Below are positions 1 to 21,668 of a stretch of DNA of 64,000 nt, piece after piece. Position numbers and translations under genes: made by a program. The notes beneath the pieces were generated by a model. That model made no database searches and was not told the origin of the DNA. It saw only the letters and a list, made by a program, of their open reading frames with translations. Each line of letters starts with the position of its first letter. Position 1 is the first letter of the stretch. The DNA comes from Sinonovacula constricta (lineage: Eukaryota; Mollusca; Bivalvia; Cardiida; Solecurtidae): assembly GCA_007844125.1 (NCBI GenBank), contig CM017558.1, positions 31,029,862 to 31,093,861 of the forward strand, in the 5' to 3' direction.

Positions 1-8915
<8,915 letters not shown>

Positions 8916-9944
8916 CAGCAGTGCCGTTAAAATACTGTATCCCTTACAGCTTATGTATCTTAAAAATGTACTTTATAACGAAACTTTGTTCTATACTCTT
9001 TCTTCACTTAACGATACGTTTAAATCTTACATCAATTCCATGCAAGGGATATTATTTACTTTTTATTTAATACATCGCAACGACCAACATCTGCATAGAA
9101 CCACCGGCGAAATGCAAGTCAAATTGAAGATCTTTCAACATTAAGTCATTCACACAGAATGGGCCTCAAAACCACGCGATGGGATGCCCTTGTTTACCAA
9201 GACACAAAGTTTTAAGTGAAACAGAAAGAAGCAAACAAAACCTGTTTACATATTAAAGTTTACAAAAGATATACCTATACATCAACAGCAGATTCACACA
9301 ATTGTATTTACATATGCTTAAGCTTATATGATACTTTCTTATACATTTAACTCTTTATCGAATAGTCGAAAGCTGTAGAAAAAGGTTATCAGTGATAAAC
9401 AAAAAAGATCCAAGGGTTTAGAAAAATTATAAACGAGGGCACTAAAATATGGTATTGATACTAAATCAGTAATATTAGACGCCGATAAGAATAACATTCT
9501 TACTAGGGTATGTTAACGAATATATGGCAAAGTCCAATACGATTGCAACATACACAAGATCCGTCTTTCTATGTTATAGGAACACAAAAACATGTTCTGT
9601 TTGCATTGTTTTCTCAATAGGTTTACAGAGGTGTTCCTCTGATAAATATAGACAGCCGTTCATGCGGTTTATACCGAGTGAATTGTATGGTCATAAGTGT
9701 TTCAAATCCAGGTTACAAAAAGGCCATTTTTGGAAACTGATTTAACATAATTTCTTCATTTAAACTTAACTTGTTTTAGAATATTTTTTATTGTTAAAAG
9801 TGCGTGTTTGTGTATTGGGTTTATCGTTCCACCAACAGTATTTCAGTTATCTGGAGACGGTGTCCACTTGAACCAGATGTGCCTGCTGCCTTTACTGTGT
9901 ATAGCATGCCATGAACACCTTTGATGAAACCACGCCCAGTCACA
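8916..9944. other. 3' flank of receptor A, no other gene seen
   Basis: Presumed 3' UTR and flank. An ATTAAA at 9252-9257 is a possible polyadenylation signal. Small ORFs here lack protein-like features. Confidence 0.5.
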
Positions 9945-10118
9945 TTATCCAGACACAAGGTCAACCAGTTGTGGAACCTCCCTTATATTTGATTGAGCGT
10001 AAGCAAGGGAGCTATACCACTACCATTTTACGACTTTGGTATGTCGCGGTCCGGGATCGAACCCGGTCTCCCATACCTGGAGCCGACGCTTTACCGATTG
10101 CGCTACCAGGTCCGGTTT
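9945..10118 (-). mobile_element. tRNA-derived SINE, family 1
   Basis: On the minus strand the head reads CTGGTAGCGCAATCGGTAAA (A-box-like), then GGGTTCGATCCC (B box). The acceptor stem does not close, and a non-tRNA body follows, so it is a SINE and not a tRNA gene. Other copies are at 17235, 17445, 21463 and 36100. Confidence 0.65.
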
Positions 10119-12234
10119 GAAAGTGTTTGTGTTTATTAACACCTCATCCATCTATGTCCGCGTTATACGAAATAACTGACAATTATAATTTAAAAAGCAA
10201 AGAGAGAGTCAACATTTTGGCATGACCCTGTGCAATCGTTAGGTCAGACATTTTCAAAAAGTTGGTGCGTACCCAGCAAGCGTTTACTATCACGGATACA
10301 TGTTCTAGTCTCTTCTAAGAAGAAGAGCGATGGAAGTCACATACTGAATAATAGCTCAGAAATGTGTTGTCTGTGCAGTGCAGTTTTATCCATGTAAGCG
10401 ATTTAAGGTTTGCAAAAAACGATCAAATGGTAAATCAAATGCACAAGGCTTTCCATGCTGAAACACTTCTTTAAAACTAATATTATTATAATATTTTATA
10501 ATTGAGTATACATCGAAACAAAGTTGTACTAACATTATGGCTAATGTAAGTGCTATCTGACGCACCAAAATACACTTAGTTCAAAATTATGTTATGATTA
10601 TTTGTGACAAAATCGTTATTGAGTAGGTATGTTGAAGTCAAATTTAATTTTAAGGACTTATCATGCTGGTTTAATAAGGGAATCTCAAGACACTCTTACT
10701 TGTTATAGATTATTGTATGAATTATTGTTAGTTTGGGCTCCGGCTTCCGTCATCTCAGGGTCCACATGTCGATTATAGTTAGTATGTTTGCTACACTGCG
10801 TGCTTCCAAACAAGGCTCTTCTGTACATATATGAGGGCTTATTATTATTTCTATATAAAACTGTTTTTGAAAGTCAATTATTTTAATTATTATAATTGTG
10901 TTTTGCTGTTTTGCTTTTTTAAATTAGTTTTGCTTCTATTTGTAAATATTAAATTGCTTAGATTTGTATTAATTTTATAGTATATACATATAGTGCTGGC
11001 TGTTAACCTCAAAGATATTTTGATAACGTTTAGTTGAGAAATAAAAATGTATTTTCAGTTCACTGGTAAAAATCCGCTTAAATATTTTGAAGATGGTCTG
11101 TCCTAAAAAGCTATTTTAAACGTTTTCCATCATTACAACCATATGGAATATGTGTTCACGTTGATGGTTATGTTGCAATGATTAACAAGAATCGAATTAG
11201 AATTTTCTTATAAACGATCGTAATACATATTAAGACTATACTTAAATTAATCCATCAAATATTTCATTTATCGACGTTAAAGATATTTGATTTTTGCAAA
11301 TATTGCAAATATAATTCAAATTAGAACAATGTTCGTTTATTATAAGACGTGCGTAGTTTGTTTTTTCGAAGCAATTTTAGGTTTTAAATAAATTCGGCTA
11401 ATTTAATTCGTTAAAACAGGTTTCTGCAGCCTTACACAATTTATAAGTTCAATCTTTCAAGCCTCTGGGCGATTTAAACATTAACTCAATGATAAGTTTT
11501 AACTTATATTTATTTAGCTTAAATTAAGGGCCTGAAAAGTTTCGGATTTCTACGAAGGGGAATAACGCCAAGACATTTGTAATGTTGTAGCAGGAGTTGT
11601 TTCCCTTGCGAAGCACGTTAATTTCGTTATTAGCATCAACACAGTGTTATATAAAAACATATGTAATAATGCAAGTTAGTAGACAGACCAACTTTGTTTG
11701 ATGTGTGCCTAAACATCTTCACAATTCAGAACACAAGCATGCCCACTTGTGTACATAAATGCTTTAGATTACCTGAATCTTTAGAACCACATTCTGCAAT
11801 TTAGAAATTGTATGTCTTATCTTTAGATTTACATTCATTCTGCCAGTACACGTATATTCATTCTGCCTGTTTAATTGTTATTAAATTTAATTTCCTTCAC
11901 ATGTTTCCATGTTCTTCTCATGTATGTTCTCAGGTGTTACGAAATACACTTTTAATTTTTTAAACATTGGTTCTATGTATGTTATTCATTTGTCCAACGC
12001 AGGTTTTTTTCTGTTAAAAAAATTGCATAACATAAAACAATATGAATTTAAGGCGTTATACTATGCAAACCTGAAGTATATTATACAAAGGCATTCCTAA
12101 AACAGAGGTTGTTTTGTACAGTTTACTGCTTACTCTTTTTCTGTTTGTAATAACGAATGTGTCCCGTAATTGTCAAAACTGAAATATTACTCAAACCTAT
12201 AAAACCTATATTGTCCATAGTTTTATGGACAGAA
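10119..12234. other. Gene-poor AT-rich stretch
   Basis: No exon-like ORF with splice signals, tRNA or clear repeat recognised. Confidence 0.5.
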
Positions 12235-12500
12235 CAGGATTGAGTTTAGGATTTAATGGCTGCATTTTTTGTTCGGATTCAGGCAACATTGAGAGTGACA
12301 TTTGTCAGTCTTCAATGTCCGAAAGTCATAGCCAATCTACTCAAACAATGGCTGAAACACTGCATATGATGCCAGCGCCTCTAATCATCCTAATTAACGT
12401 TCCGAATCCCCATAACACGAGTTTAAACAAACCCGCCTTACGATTGGGATGTCGCCATGCCATGCCTTGTCTCAGAGTGCCGATGACGTTGCCTTGTTGA
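12235..12500 (+). repeat. Dispersed repeat, family 4, copy 1
   Basis: Shares ACTCAAACAAT, ACTGCATATGATG and GGATTTAATG with 20790-21010 in the same order. The 91-codon ORF across it is not considered a gene. Confidence 0.55.
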
Positions 12501-14782
12501 ATCGGCGGTCATCAGTGAATAAAACCAACATCCCTCATTTTTGGCTTATCTCAAGTAACACTGCTCTGGCAAAGTCAACATCATCTCGTCAGATTAAAGA
12601 ATATGATACCCACTCTGTTTTAAATTAAATGTAATATATTAGATGTCTGGAAATTAAAAAATACAAATCTTCTTACTCACACTAGAGTAAACAAGTATTA
12701 TCGAATAGCAACGCTTTTCATGTATTTGCTTAAAATAGCATTTGGATTTGTGTGTTTTCTGTTAAACAGATATGCAAGCATATTAATAAAAATATAGTTG
12801 TTTTCTCTAAAAGTTAAATATTCGTACTTTTTAAGGTTGTTTAGGAGCTCTTTGGAACTTAAAGTATGGTGATTTTATTTCATGGAAATGTGTTCATAAT
12901 GTAGGTGTTATACTAAAGTTTATTATTGCATCGTAGCTTGCTTTTTTTATCGTTGGACTCAAAGCTTTATTTTAACTAAAGAATAAGCACACCTAGTCTG
13001 AAAATGACAATGTTTAACCATTACGCACATTGTGTGTTTTATGTATATAAGCAAAGGAAATCAAGGCAATTCTAGTGTTTTTCCGGTTCTGAATGGTTTT
13101 CTTATTTACAAGGAAGGCATGAGAAGAAGAATCGTAAGCATTTAGAAAGACTGTTTGAGAAAAACAGTACTCTTATATAACAGAACATAACTGCTCTATC
13201 TCACTCATTTTATGTCGTTCCTTTTGTCAGAATAGACAGTACCACGAGCGTTCTTATTCTTAAATTTTAGGGATTCTTTCAACTGGTATATTCCTATTAT
13301 ATTAACCTCATCTAGAGTCCGCCCGCTCCACAATGTACATCAGAAATATGTGTGTTGCTAAATGAATGAACAATACATAGCGAAAAATACATGAAATTAA
13401 AGGTAATACATCAAATCGCTATTTAATTTTCAGATCAAACGGCCATCACATTACACCTGTTTTCAGCGTGGGTTCGAGTCCTGATCGGGCAGATGACTTA
13501 ATGTGGAAATATCTTACAGGTGACCTCCTGTTTTAAAACACCTTTTTATTCTTACGTGTTATATGTCTAAAAGGTATCAAAGCATATCATTTTCTGAAGT
13601 CGTTTAAAAATATGATTGTGAGAAAATATGGTGGCGGCTTGTTCAATGCACGGAAATGTAAAAAACACCGCAATTTTACATTTTAAAACAAAGGCTTAAT
13701 ATTTGTTAAACAATCAAATCGTAAACGAGCGAACTAAATAACAAGGTTTATCAAACTCTGAAATCAAACAATAATACCAGAAATTAAACTTTAAATTGTA
13801 TTTATTTCTTTTAAGATTACTAATAGTTCGAACTCACCTAAATAAAAGTAAATATAATAAAGCTCTCCAATTGAAAATGTTCAAATTTTGAGCATATATA
13901 ACCTTTTTTAGACCCCGATTGCGATCGATATTTGTTTGAGGTGGAAATCTGTCGACAGTGTACGAACCATAAACCCGTACAATCAACGAGCTCGTAAAAA
14001 TCCGATATTCTCGCCTCATGATTATTCATAACGCATGCGCAGTTTCTTGTGAACGCAATGGCGAATGTATACATATTGCAATAGACGATTTTTAATCGAA
14101 AAACGTGTTTGGCTGAATCGAAGATATAGTGACAAGAACAAAAATGTGCTAGTGTAAAATCAGGAACACTTTCCAGAACTTGATTCAATTATAGGACGAA
14201 ACTAGAAAAAGGATTTTACGAAGCCGTCCTAGCTAGAAACGATCAGCATAGAATATTTAGTTCAACAATATAATTTCGGTTATTCAGTGTCTAAATACTT
14301 GTTTCTGTATTCATACGACATTTCCAAATGGTACGTGCTTGTTTGTTGTTGGACCATTACAAAACATGTAATCATTGCATGCCGATAACTGCTCACTTCG
14401 GTGACGAAAATCATTCATAAAATATTAAAGACCGTATTGAGCAATATGCAAATACTCACCACTAAACACGGCGATTATCAATAAGTTGGTAAATCTTCAA
14501 GTTACCTTATTACTGACACTTTAAAAAAAATGTTTGTTTACAAATCAAATGAAATATAAAGTAAATTGGATTCATAAGCAGCATATTGTTATGATCATAT
14601 TTCTGAAGCAGATACATTGATAGTTTGTTAACAAATTCCCTATTGCTAGAAATGTGTGTTATATATGCTAGTATTGGATAGGTCTGTTGTTTGAATTGCC
14701 ATATAGACGCCACTTCTGCGCCTGTTATATCTTGCGCCATGGCCTACTGTGCAGTAGCCTGAATGTGTTGTGATATTAAACG
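12501..14782. other. Gene-poor stretch with one SINE fragment
   Basis: Only the 13440 fragment is recognised. Minus-strand ORFs at 13834-14188 look like chance reading frames. Confidence 0.45.
13440..13560 (+). mobile_element. Possible SINE fragment, family 3
   Basis: GTGGGTTCGAGTCC (B-box-like) followed by TTAATGTGGAAA.ATCTT.CAG.TGAC, which recurs at about 27090. Confidence 0.4.
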
Positions 14783-15148
14783 GTGGTGTATAGCAGAACC
14801 AGAGATGTGGTGAATAACTGTATGCTAGGGGAGAGAAGTATAGCAATTTCAAGGGTAGTTTATTTACACAGCCACTTTAGCTCAGTTGGTAAAGCAATCA
14901 GCTAGCATTTGCGAGGTCTGTGGTTCGAATCTTGACGAGGCTCACAAACATACTAATCATTTTATAAATCAGCAAGAATATTGTCATTCTCATAATATTT
15001 ATAGAGTTTAAACATACTTTTTATATGGACTTACATTTATCAAGAACATGAACGCTGTAGGTAGAGGTTATCCAATATGTAAGATAAATTGATGTCTGAG
15101 AATGCAATGCTCAATGACCAATCAAGAAAGGTTGGGATGAATTTCGTT
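14783..15148 (+). mobile_element. tRNA-like dispersed element, family 2
   Basis: Carries good A and B boxes (TAGCTCAGTTGG, GGTTCGAATC at about 14878-14932) inside a 365-bp repeat. A copy in opposite orientation is at 50370. The cloverleaf is imperfect. Confidence 0.65.
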
Positions 15149-15390
15149 TCAATCACTCATACTGTTTGATGATTACATTTGGAAACCTAGATATGAGGTT
15201 ATATCGTAAAATACAAACAACAACATATACCATGTTTGTTTGCCGCAACTGGGACACGAGTCTAGTCCTTCATTAAAAGATGTCATTCAATGCAACTTCA
15301 CAGCTCAACTGTCATTTTTTGCTGATTTCGAAATACATGACCGTGAGTCAAGTGGCTCATAACAATGATTTCCAACTACAGTGGTGTAGT

Positions 15391-15640
15391 AAGACCCATG
15401 ACAAATTTCCTGGTAGAACCACTGGTGTTCTGCAGCCGAAATGGAATTTCAAGTTTATGTTATACTGTATTGCCATCTAGAGAACATAAGACAGTAAATA
15501 TGTCTTATAGGCTGAAATAATGTTCTGAAGACGAAGTCTTACATTGCTTTATTATAATTGAGAATGACAACTTCATTTGGGTAGATATTTTAGCTGTGAT
15601 GTACTACCGGTGGTTCTACCGAGAAAAAAGTGGTCTTTTC
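15391..15640. repeat. Possible foldback element with inverted ends
   Basis: CCTGGTAGAACCACTGGT (about 15409) is the near reverse complement of ACCGGTGGTTCTACCGAG (about 15606). The same motif occurs at 27130 and 28505. Confidence 0.35.
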
Positions 15641-17073
15641 CTACATTAGTTGCTTAAAGTTGCCAATATGAACATATTGTTATTTAGTGTGCCTTTACAT
15701 TTGACAAAAATAAATTTGATTACAAAACAACAACAGTTCTTGAAGTTGCTGTATCCCAGCATTTTATTATATTATGCATATACACTATATAAGAACAACG
15801 GGTTTAGTTTTGTCCTCCTCAACTTAATGAACTGATGTAAAATATAATGGTATTTTCTTTGCAACCAATAAAGGCACATAAGTTTCTGGTACGATGGTGG
15901 TGGGTTGTAAATCAACATAAAGAAAGCAGCAAATTGTATCTGCATTCATTACTGGTGAAGGCAAAATGGAAACAAGGAAGCAGTTTGGTGTGGATGAAAA
16001 TGTCATAATCAACAACAATGTTGCATTTGTATTATTTTTTTTTTCAATAAGCATAACCTAAAACGTGATAATACTATTAAAACAGCAGTTAAGTCGAGCG
16101 TGCAATGCACCACCCTGATTTTCACTTCCTTGCAATGTTCTTAAAACACATAGTTAATTTATAATTTTAGATCCTATTTATTATCTTACATAAATCTGAA
16201 AATCAAATTTATATTTAGAATGGTATGGAATAAATTTCAAGCAATCTAAATATAAACATATACAAGACATAGAACGTTGGTACTATGGAGAAAAAATGTT
16301 TTATGTATACTTGCAATCATTTTAATCCTCCTTAACTACCTGATTTTAAGCCCTGAACCTCATCACGACTACACGTACAGTGTATGTCCATGTAGGAATC
16401 TGATTTGCCATAACAGTTTACTTAATAAAAAATGCTAGAAGTTACATTTTTAAAAGAAGGTTTGCGGCTGGAAAATTGTTTTAATGCATCCAGGTTACAA
16501 TGCAAGTGATTCTGACATTTCTTCTTAAGTATCTGTGAACTTATACTGTCAGTACATTGCTATCAAGATTTTAATTGTATAGTTTATAGGTGCATAATGT
16601 TAAGCTTTATTTGTTGCTGTACTGTGTGATTTCAAGTTAAATTAGTAATATGTGTGATATATTGTCACTGATAGTCAAGTGATCCCCATTACTTTTTTTT
16701 TAAATTACCAATATAAGTACTATAAACAACCAGAAAAATGATTGTAAGACATCATCTTGAGTTATGTTATAATACATATGTAAACATAAACACATAAAAA
16801 CCAAAACATTTTTGAAGGAATACATGTTAACATAAACGTGTAATAAACATTTACATAGGAACTCAATATTACTATTAAACAAATTTCAACAAAACCATTG
16901 CACTAGATTCCTCTACAAAAATAGTAAACAATATTTTCTTACTCTCAGTATAAGGCCAGTAACTTTATGCCTGCGTGATACATTGGTCGATTGTTATTTT
17001 CTAAATCGTTTCATGTTTATCAAATCATTACTAAGGTAATGTATATTTGTGTCCCTCCAATAAATACATAATA

Positions 17074-17077
<4 letters not shown>
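15641..17077. other. Gene-poor AT-rich stretch
   Basis: Nothing recognised. Confidence 0.5.

Positions 17078-17129
<52 letters not shown>
17078..17129. repeat. (TA)n microsatellite
   Basis: Uninterrupted TA run. Confidence 0.95.
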
Positions 17130-17132
<3 letters not shown>

Positions 17133-17234
17133 GTGGTCAGAAGGTTATACTTTATTATACTATTTATTGTGGTTGATCCACGCCTTGCTTTTTGGAACAT
17201 AAACAGTACCAACGAGCAACGAAATATCAGTCAT

Positions 17235-17402
17235 GTTTACAGACCTGTACTAATTGTCTGCCCAACCAGAACTACTTTTATATGTGCTCGGGCGTCAGCA
17301 ACGGAGCTATATCATTACGATTTTTATATCAAAGCATGGGATCTAACCAAGGGTATCCCGTATCTGGAGCCAAACCTCTACCGTTTGCCCTACCAGGTCT
17401 GA
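17235..17402 (-). mobile_element. tRNA-derived SINE, family 1, diverged
   Basis: Shares the A-box region (CCTACCAGGTC at its right end) and body (GGAGCTATATCATTACGATT) with the 9945 copy. Confidence 0.55.
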
Positions 17403-17444
17403 GTCCACCATTGTAAATATAGCATTCCATTTAGATCAAACTAA

Positions 17445-17634
17445 GTCCCATTATCATGACACCGGGCAGACCAGTTGTATAGCTATCCTTTTATTTGATT
17501 GAGCATTAGAGAGGGAGCAATACTACTATCATGTCTAATGACTTTGATATTTCGCACCATGATATGATTGAACCAGGGGTCTTCATTTCCTCGTCGCTAC
17601 GATCTATCGATTGCGCTGCCAGGTCCGGTCTAGA
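17445..17634 (-). mobile_element. tRNA-derived SINE, family 1, diverged
   Basis: Right end CGATTGCGCTGCCAGGTCCG and body TTTGATTGAGCAT match the 9945 copy nearly base for base. Confidence 0.6.
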
Positions 17635-17888
17635 ATAATCATACTAAATGTAAATACACACAAACAACATTTGGAGACAGTCAGTTTCAATTACTTTTTT
17701 CTACAAAGTCATAAATGGAAAAAGCTCTTCCTCCCAGCTTCCATGTTTTAACAGATCAGAACTCTTTGAGCAACCTTTCAATAGCTCACCTTGAGTGTAT
17801 ACTCAGGTAAAATACAAATGCTCATTTGACCAACTGTAACTAAGTCAATTAAAAATATCTAAGGAGAAGACATGTATGTTCATCTTAC

Positions 17889-17954
17889 CAAAGTTCCAAG
17901 ATCGGTGGTCTGTGTTTCAATGACCCCCACTCCACCCTTCTGATGGTCACGTAA
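17889..17954 (-). CDS. Candidate minus-strand internal exon
   Basis: On the minus strand, TTTTTATTGCAG precedes 66 nt that end at GTAAGA. Two of the frames stay open; the frame matching the 18992 donor (phase 2) reads YVTIRRVEWGSLKHRPPILE. Not recognised. Confidence 0.25.
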
Positions 17955-18991
17955 CTGCAATAAAAAATGCTAAATATATGGTTAGGTGTAACTTGATATA
18001 TTTTTATTGAACTACTTTAGGTATGGGTTATTTCAGAGAAAAAAAAACAAAACACAAGAAACTTTTTTTTAATTTCAAAAGTGCGAAAAGACAATACCTT
18101 AACAAATGAAAACATCGAACGAAATAGTCGATATTCTCGATATCAGTTGCAGGCCCTTCTATGTAGGGCTCCAAAATCACTTACAATTTGGTTTGATTAG
18201 ATGTATAGGGTCTTTCAATACAATTTTCCCCTACGCTAGGAAGTCAACTTTTTCTGATTTGTCCTAACTTAAAAGTATAAAAGCTATTCACATTGGTAAG
18301 AATTGATTTTCTGGTGTAAATTATTTTTACACTTTTGGTTCCATACTAAAATCTACACTCTTTATCATGAAAGAACAGGTTTCATCCCAACTTCAAAGTG
18401 GCTAGAACACTGTAAAGTGACAATAATAAAACAGTTCACAGACTTTTTTGTGATTCATGCTTCATACACGTATTTAAATACTTTGTAAAAGTTTGGCACG
18501 TAATAGCACTATTTATGAATGGCACATTGATTGACATAGTTGCATGTTCAAACATGGATTAAATTACAGTAGTTTGTTAAGCTACTAATATAGATATTAG
18601 TTTGAAAACTGTTTCACCATATTCTCAAACAGAAGACATCCTACAAGACAACATGGTCACACATCAGAATGTTTTTCTTGATTGTGTTTTACCACCTTTT
18701 ATTTGTACCGTTTTAGATATAACACAGTAACACTATTATGGTTACTATAGTGTCGTCCAGTTATTATTACTGTGAAGGGGGACTGCAGGTTAGGTCAGGT
18801 GACAGACCCATTCCACATGAACGTTTTCGTTACAACCAGGACTTATAAACATGCTGTATAGCTGTGGACACAATAACTTGCCCACATTAAAAACCTTTTA
18901 GCCTTTATACGTTGAATCAATGAATCAAACAACAATCATACATCTTACATCTTCACCGCAACAGTATCACACACAGAATAACAAAACTGAC

Positions 18992-19145
18992 CTTTGAAGT
19001 CGGCATCTCGTCAATTCACCCTTCAGCTTGGCAGGACTGTTTTCGTATGCTAAGTATGCAAAGTCTCGGCCAAGCTTCGACAGATTCCTTAAACTATTCT
19101 CGTTGAAATTCAAGGTCTTATACTTGTTTTTATTGTCGATTTGTG
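18992..19145 (-). CDS. Candidate minus-strand exon upstream of 17889
   Basis: Reads in frame (NSLRNLSKLGRDFAYLAYEN then SPAKLKGELTRCRLQ) to a donor GTCAGT in phase 2. The 5' limit is unclear: a TGA lies just upstream and no good acceptor is seen in frame. Could be a pseudogene. Not recognised. Confidence 0.25.
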
Positions 19146-19554
19146 CAAAAGAATATCACTCGAATAAAGACAGTTTATTTTTATCTTGCTGGTAAGATGA
19201 ACGTTCTGTGGATTATTTTATTAATATGTAATGTTATTAAACATTAAGTTTGAGTTTTCAACTAATTAAGTGCGATCGAATTCAAATGTATCTTTAACTC
19301 TCTTATACGTGAAAAACAAAACAAACTTGCAGATGTTGGTCCGGTTTGCTTCTTTGTTGAACTTCCCTAGCCTATGTAATGCATCTATGTCAGCAGTGGG
19401 TATGTCCAACTGCATTTTGTTATTCACTGGCTGCACCACTCTCTGGGTTGCCTCTCGTTGGTTTCACTGTTGTTCCAACCGTAGATACAGGTGTTGTTTT
19501 CTTTTCGCGTGTATTGCTCTTAGTTATTTATTTCATCTGAGATAACTTTTTAAT

Positions 19555-20106
19555 GTTTTTTCTTCAAATGTTTGATTTAGCCTACTGTTTTCTTGTTTCA
19601 GCTTTTCATTTTCGTTTTTATTGATATAATTGATTTTGGCATTTCGGAAACATAGCTTTTGATACCTTCTACTTATGTTCCAGGGCAGCTATCGACGTTT
19701 TCAATAGGTTTACCATACTTTACACCTTCTCTTATACCGTCTTCATTTGAGATTTTAACCCAGGCTCTAGTTCCTTTTACTTGTTGCTTAAAAGCTCTGT
19801 TTGAATGTTTCCTCAATATATTCTTGCGATGCGAAATTGTTTAGCTTTTCATATACATCCATTAAAGTGCCTTCCATGCCACTGTTCACCTATGGTTCTA
19901 CTGGCTTCTACTGCTTGTAAATTAAAGTATGCACTGCATTCCATTCGAATGATCCCTAACTTTACTTGAGTGGGATCGGTGACATTTTTACCATTTACAT
20001 GGGTTTCGTCGTTTGCCTTCGCTCTATCGTTTGTATTAGCCGGCATAACGTTCTTTTGTGCGGCATTGTAAACTCTGTACACCGTGTTTTGGTGATATTC
20101 TGGCAT
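19555..20106 (-). pseudogene. Decayed minus-strand coding sequence, unknown
   Basis: Starts MPEYHQNTVYRVYNAAQ and stays open for 85 codons (20106-19849). Related-looking coding pieces continue below it with frame changes and stops (a piece with RAWVKISNEDGIREGVKYGK, then a Lys/Glu-rich segment resembling a coiled coil near 19590). The lack of introns and the several breaks suggest an old inserted copy, possibly from a mobile element. Family not recognised. Confidence 0.4.
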
Positions 20107-20789
20107 TTTATTTTAAATAATATACGATAAATGTTTCTACTAACTCTTGAACGGCCCGAAGAAGACTCACACACGCAAATAGAGAAACTAAAATCCCAAA
20201 TAATATACCCTTTCAATTGCCTTATTTCACATTGTAACGCAGTACAACACAATACACTGGCATATATGAAGCAAGCATCCAAAATGGTAAAACAGGTGGT
20301 AGAACACAGGTTGTCCCCAAAGCTCGAACACATGTGTTTTGATTTTTAATTTAAATGTGCACTTGAATATTCTTAATTGTTTATTAGTACATTTCTCTCC
20401 AAGAACACCAACCATTTAACTGACTCCATCATATTCACCATCACGAAAGCTCTTTCTGGCATCAAAAACAATGGTATAAACTAATTTAACGATGTAAACT
20501 ATAATTTTTCGGCAGAGAGAAAAAATGCTACATTGAGGCCAGACCTATTATTTTGACCAAACGGTTAAAATTGATTTTAATGTCCGGAATATTAAAACTG
20601 CATTTGCATATATACGGGCGGCTTGACAACGATACTAGAATGATGCGATAAAAAGAATATGATATTTTCTATTGACTTGTCTTTGAAAGTCTGACAATTA
20701 AATTTGAACGGGCATGCAATTTGTCAGAACAAACGTACTTACTAGAAAAAAAAGAAGAACAGTCAATTTAGGGCCAGATAACAAAGACG

Positions 20790-21010
20790 TGACGAAATAT
20801 TCAATGGATTTAATGACTGTATAATGTGTTCGGAATAAGGAAACATTGTGATCGAACTTTGTAATGCTGCAATGTACGACAGTCATGACAAATTTACTCA
20901 AACAATATTCGACACTGCATATGATGACGGCTTCTAATTATGAATCCTGAATCCTCATAACAAGCGCGGAACAGAAACCCGTTATGTGACTGGAGTGCCG
21001 CCATGGGCTG
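20790..21010 (+). repeat. Dispersed repeat, family 4, copy 2
   Basis: See 12235-12500; same orientation, diverged, with small gaps. Confidence 0.55.
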
Positions 21011-21462
21011 TTTAACTGTTTGTCAAAGTTTTGACTTTATTTTCTATTGAGGGAGTCACATCTTGTTCAGCTTTACAAATACTTTAATAAGTCACCAGAT
21101 GTACAGCCAGCACGGCCATTTTGTTATGTTGTTAAGTAATCTCTAGCCATGTCCAGACACTGATTGCAATGTTCATGATGATATTGAAATTTTCTTAACA
21201 TTAAACGTGCCTCATACCAGTTGGTTAGAACTGCATCTTCAGCTTGTAAATTATTAAAGGAAAACACCTTTAGGTTCAGTCTGGAATATTAAAACTTGAC
21301 TTGCTGGTGTTTTTTTGTGTGTTATGTCTTGTCTCTGTGTTTTTATCACTTTTACATTTACCCTGTTTGCATTTGGAAGTTAAGAATAAAAAATCTTATA
21401 TGACCTTTTCTTATTTACCTATTTTATGCACTCACCATAAATATAATATATTCTTATTTAAA

Positions 21463-21572
21463 GCAGCTATACCACTACCATGTTTAACGACTATGGAATG
21501 TCGCGGCCCGGGATCGAACCCGGGACCTCTTACGCCTGGCCGAAGCTCTACAGATTGCGCAACCCGTCCGTG
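21463..21572 (-). mobile_element. tRNA-derived SINE, family 1
   Basis: Contains GGGATCGAACCCGGG (B box reversed) and GATTGCGCAACCCGTCCG. The body end CTATACCACTACCATG matches the 9945 copy. A (TTA)n array follows. Confidence 0.65.
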
Positions 21573-21601
21573 TATTATTATTATTATTATTATTACTATT
21601 A

Positions 21602-21667
<66 letters not shown>
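21573..21667. repeat. (TTA)n microsatellite
   Basis: TTA/ATT run with two interruptions, attached to the tail side of a SINE. Confidence 0.95.

Positions 21668-21668
<1 letters not shown>

Noticed and set aside
10035..10113. Minus-strand tRNA gene
   Set aside because: A and B boxes are good but the acceptor stem does not pair, and the same sequence with its body recurs four more times, so it is a SINE.
12225..12500. 91-codon ORF
   Set aside because: It lies within a dispersed repeat whose second copy (20790-21010) does not keep the frame.
14872..14945. Plus-strand tRNA gene
   Set aside because: The T-stem and acceptor stem pair poorly, and it sits inside a longer repeat with a second copy at 50370.
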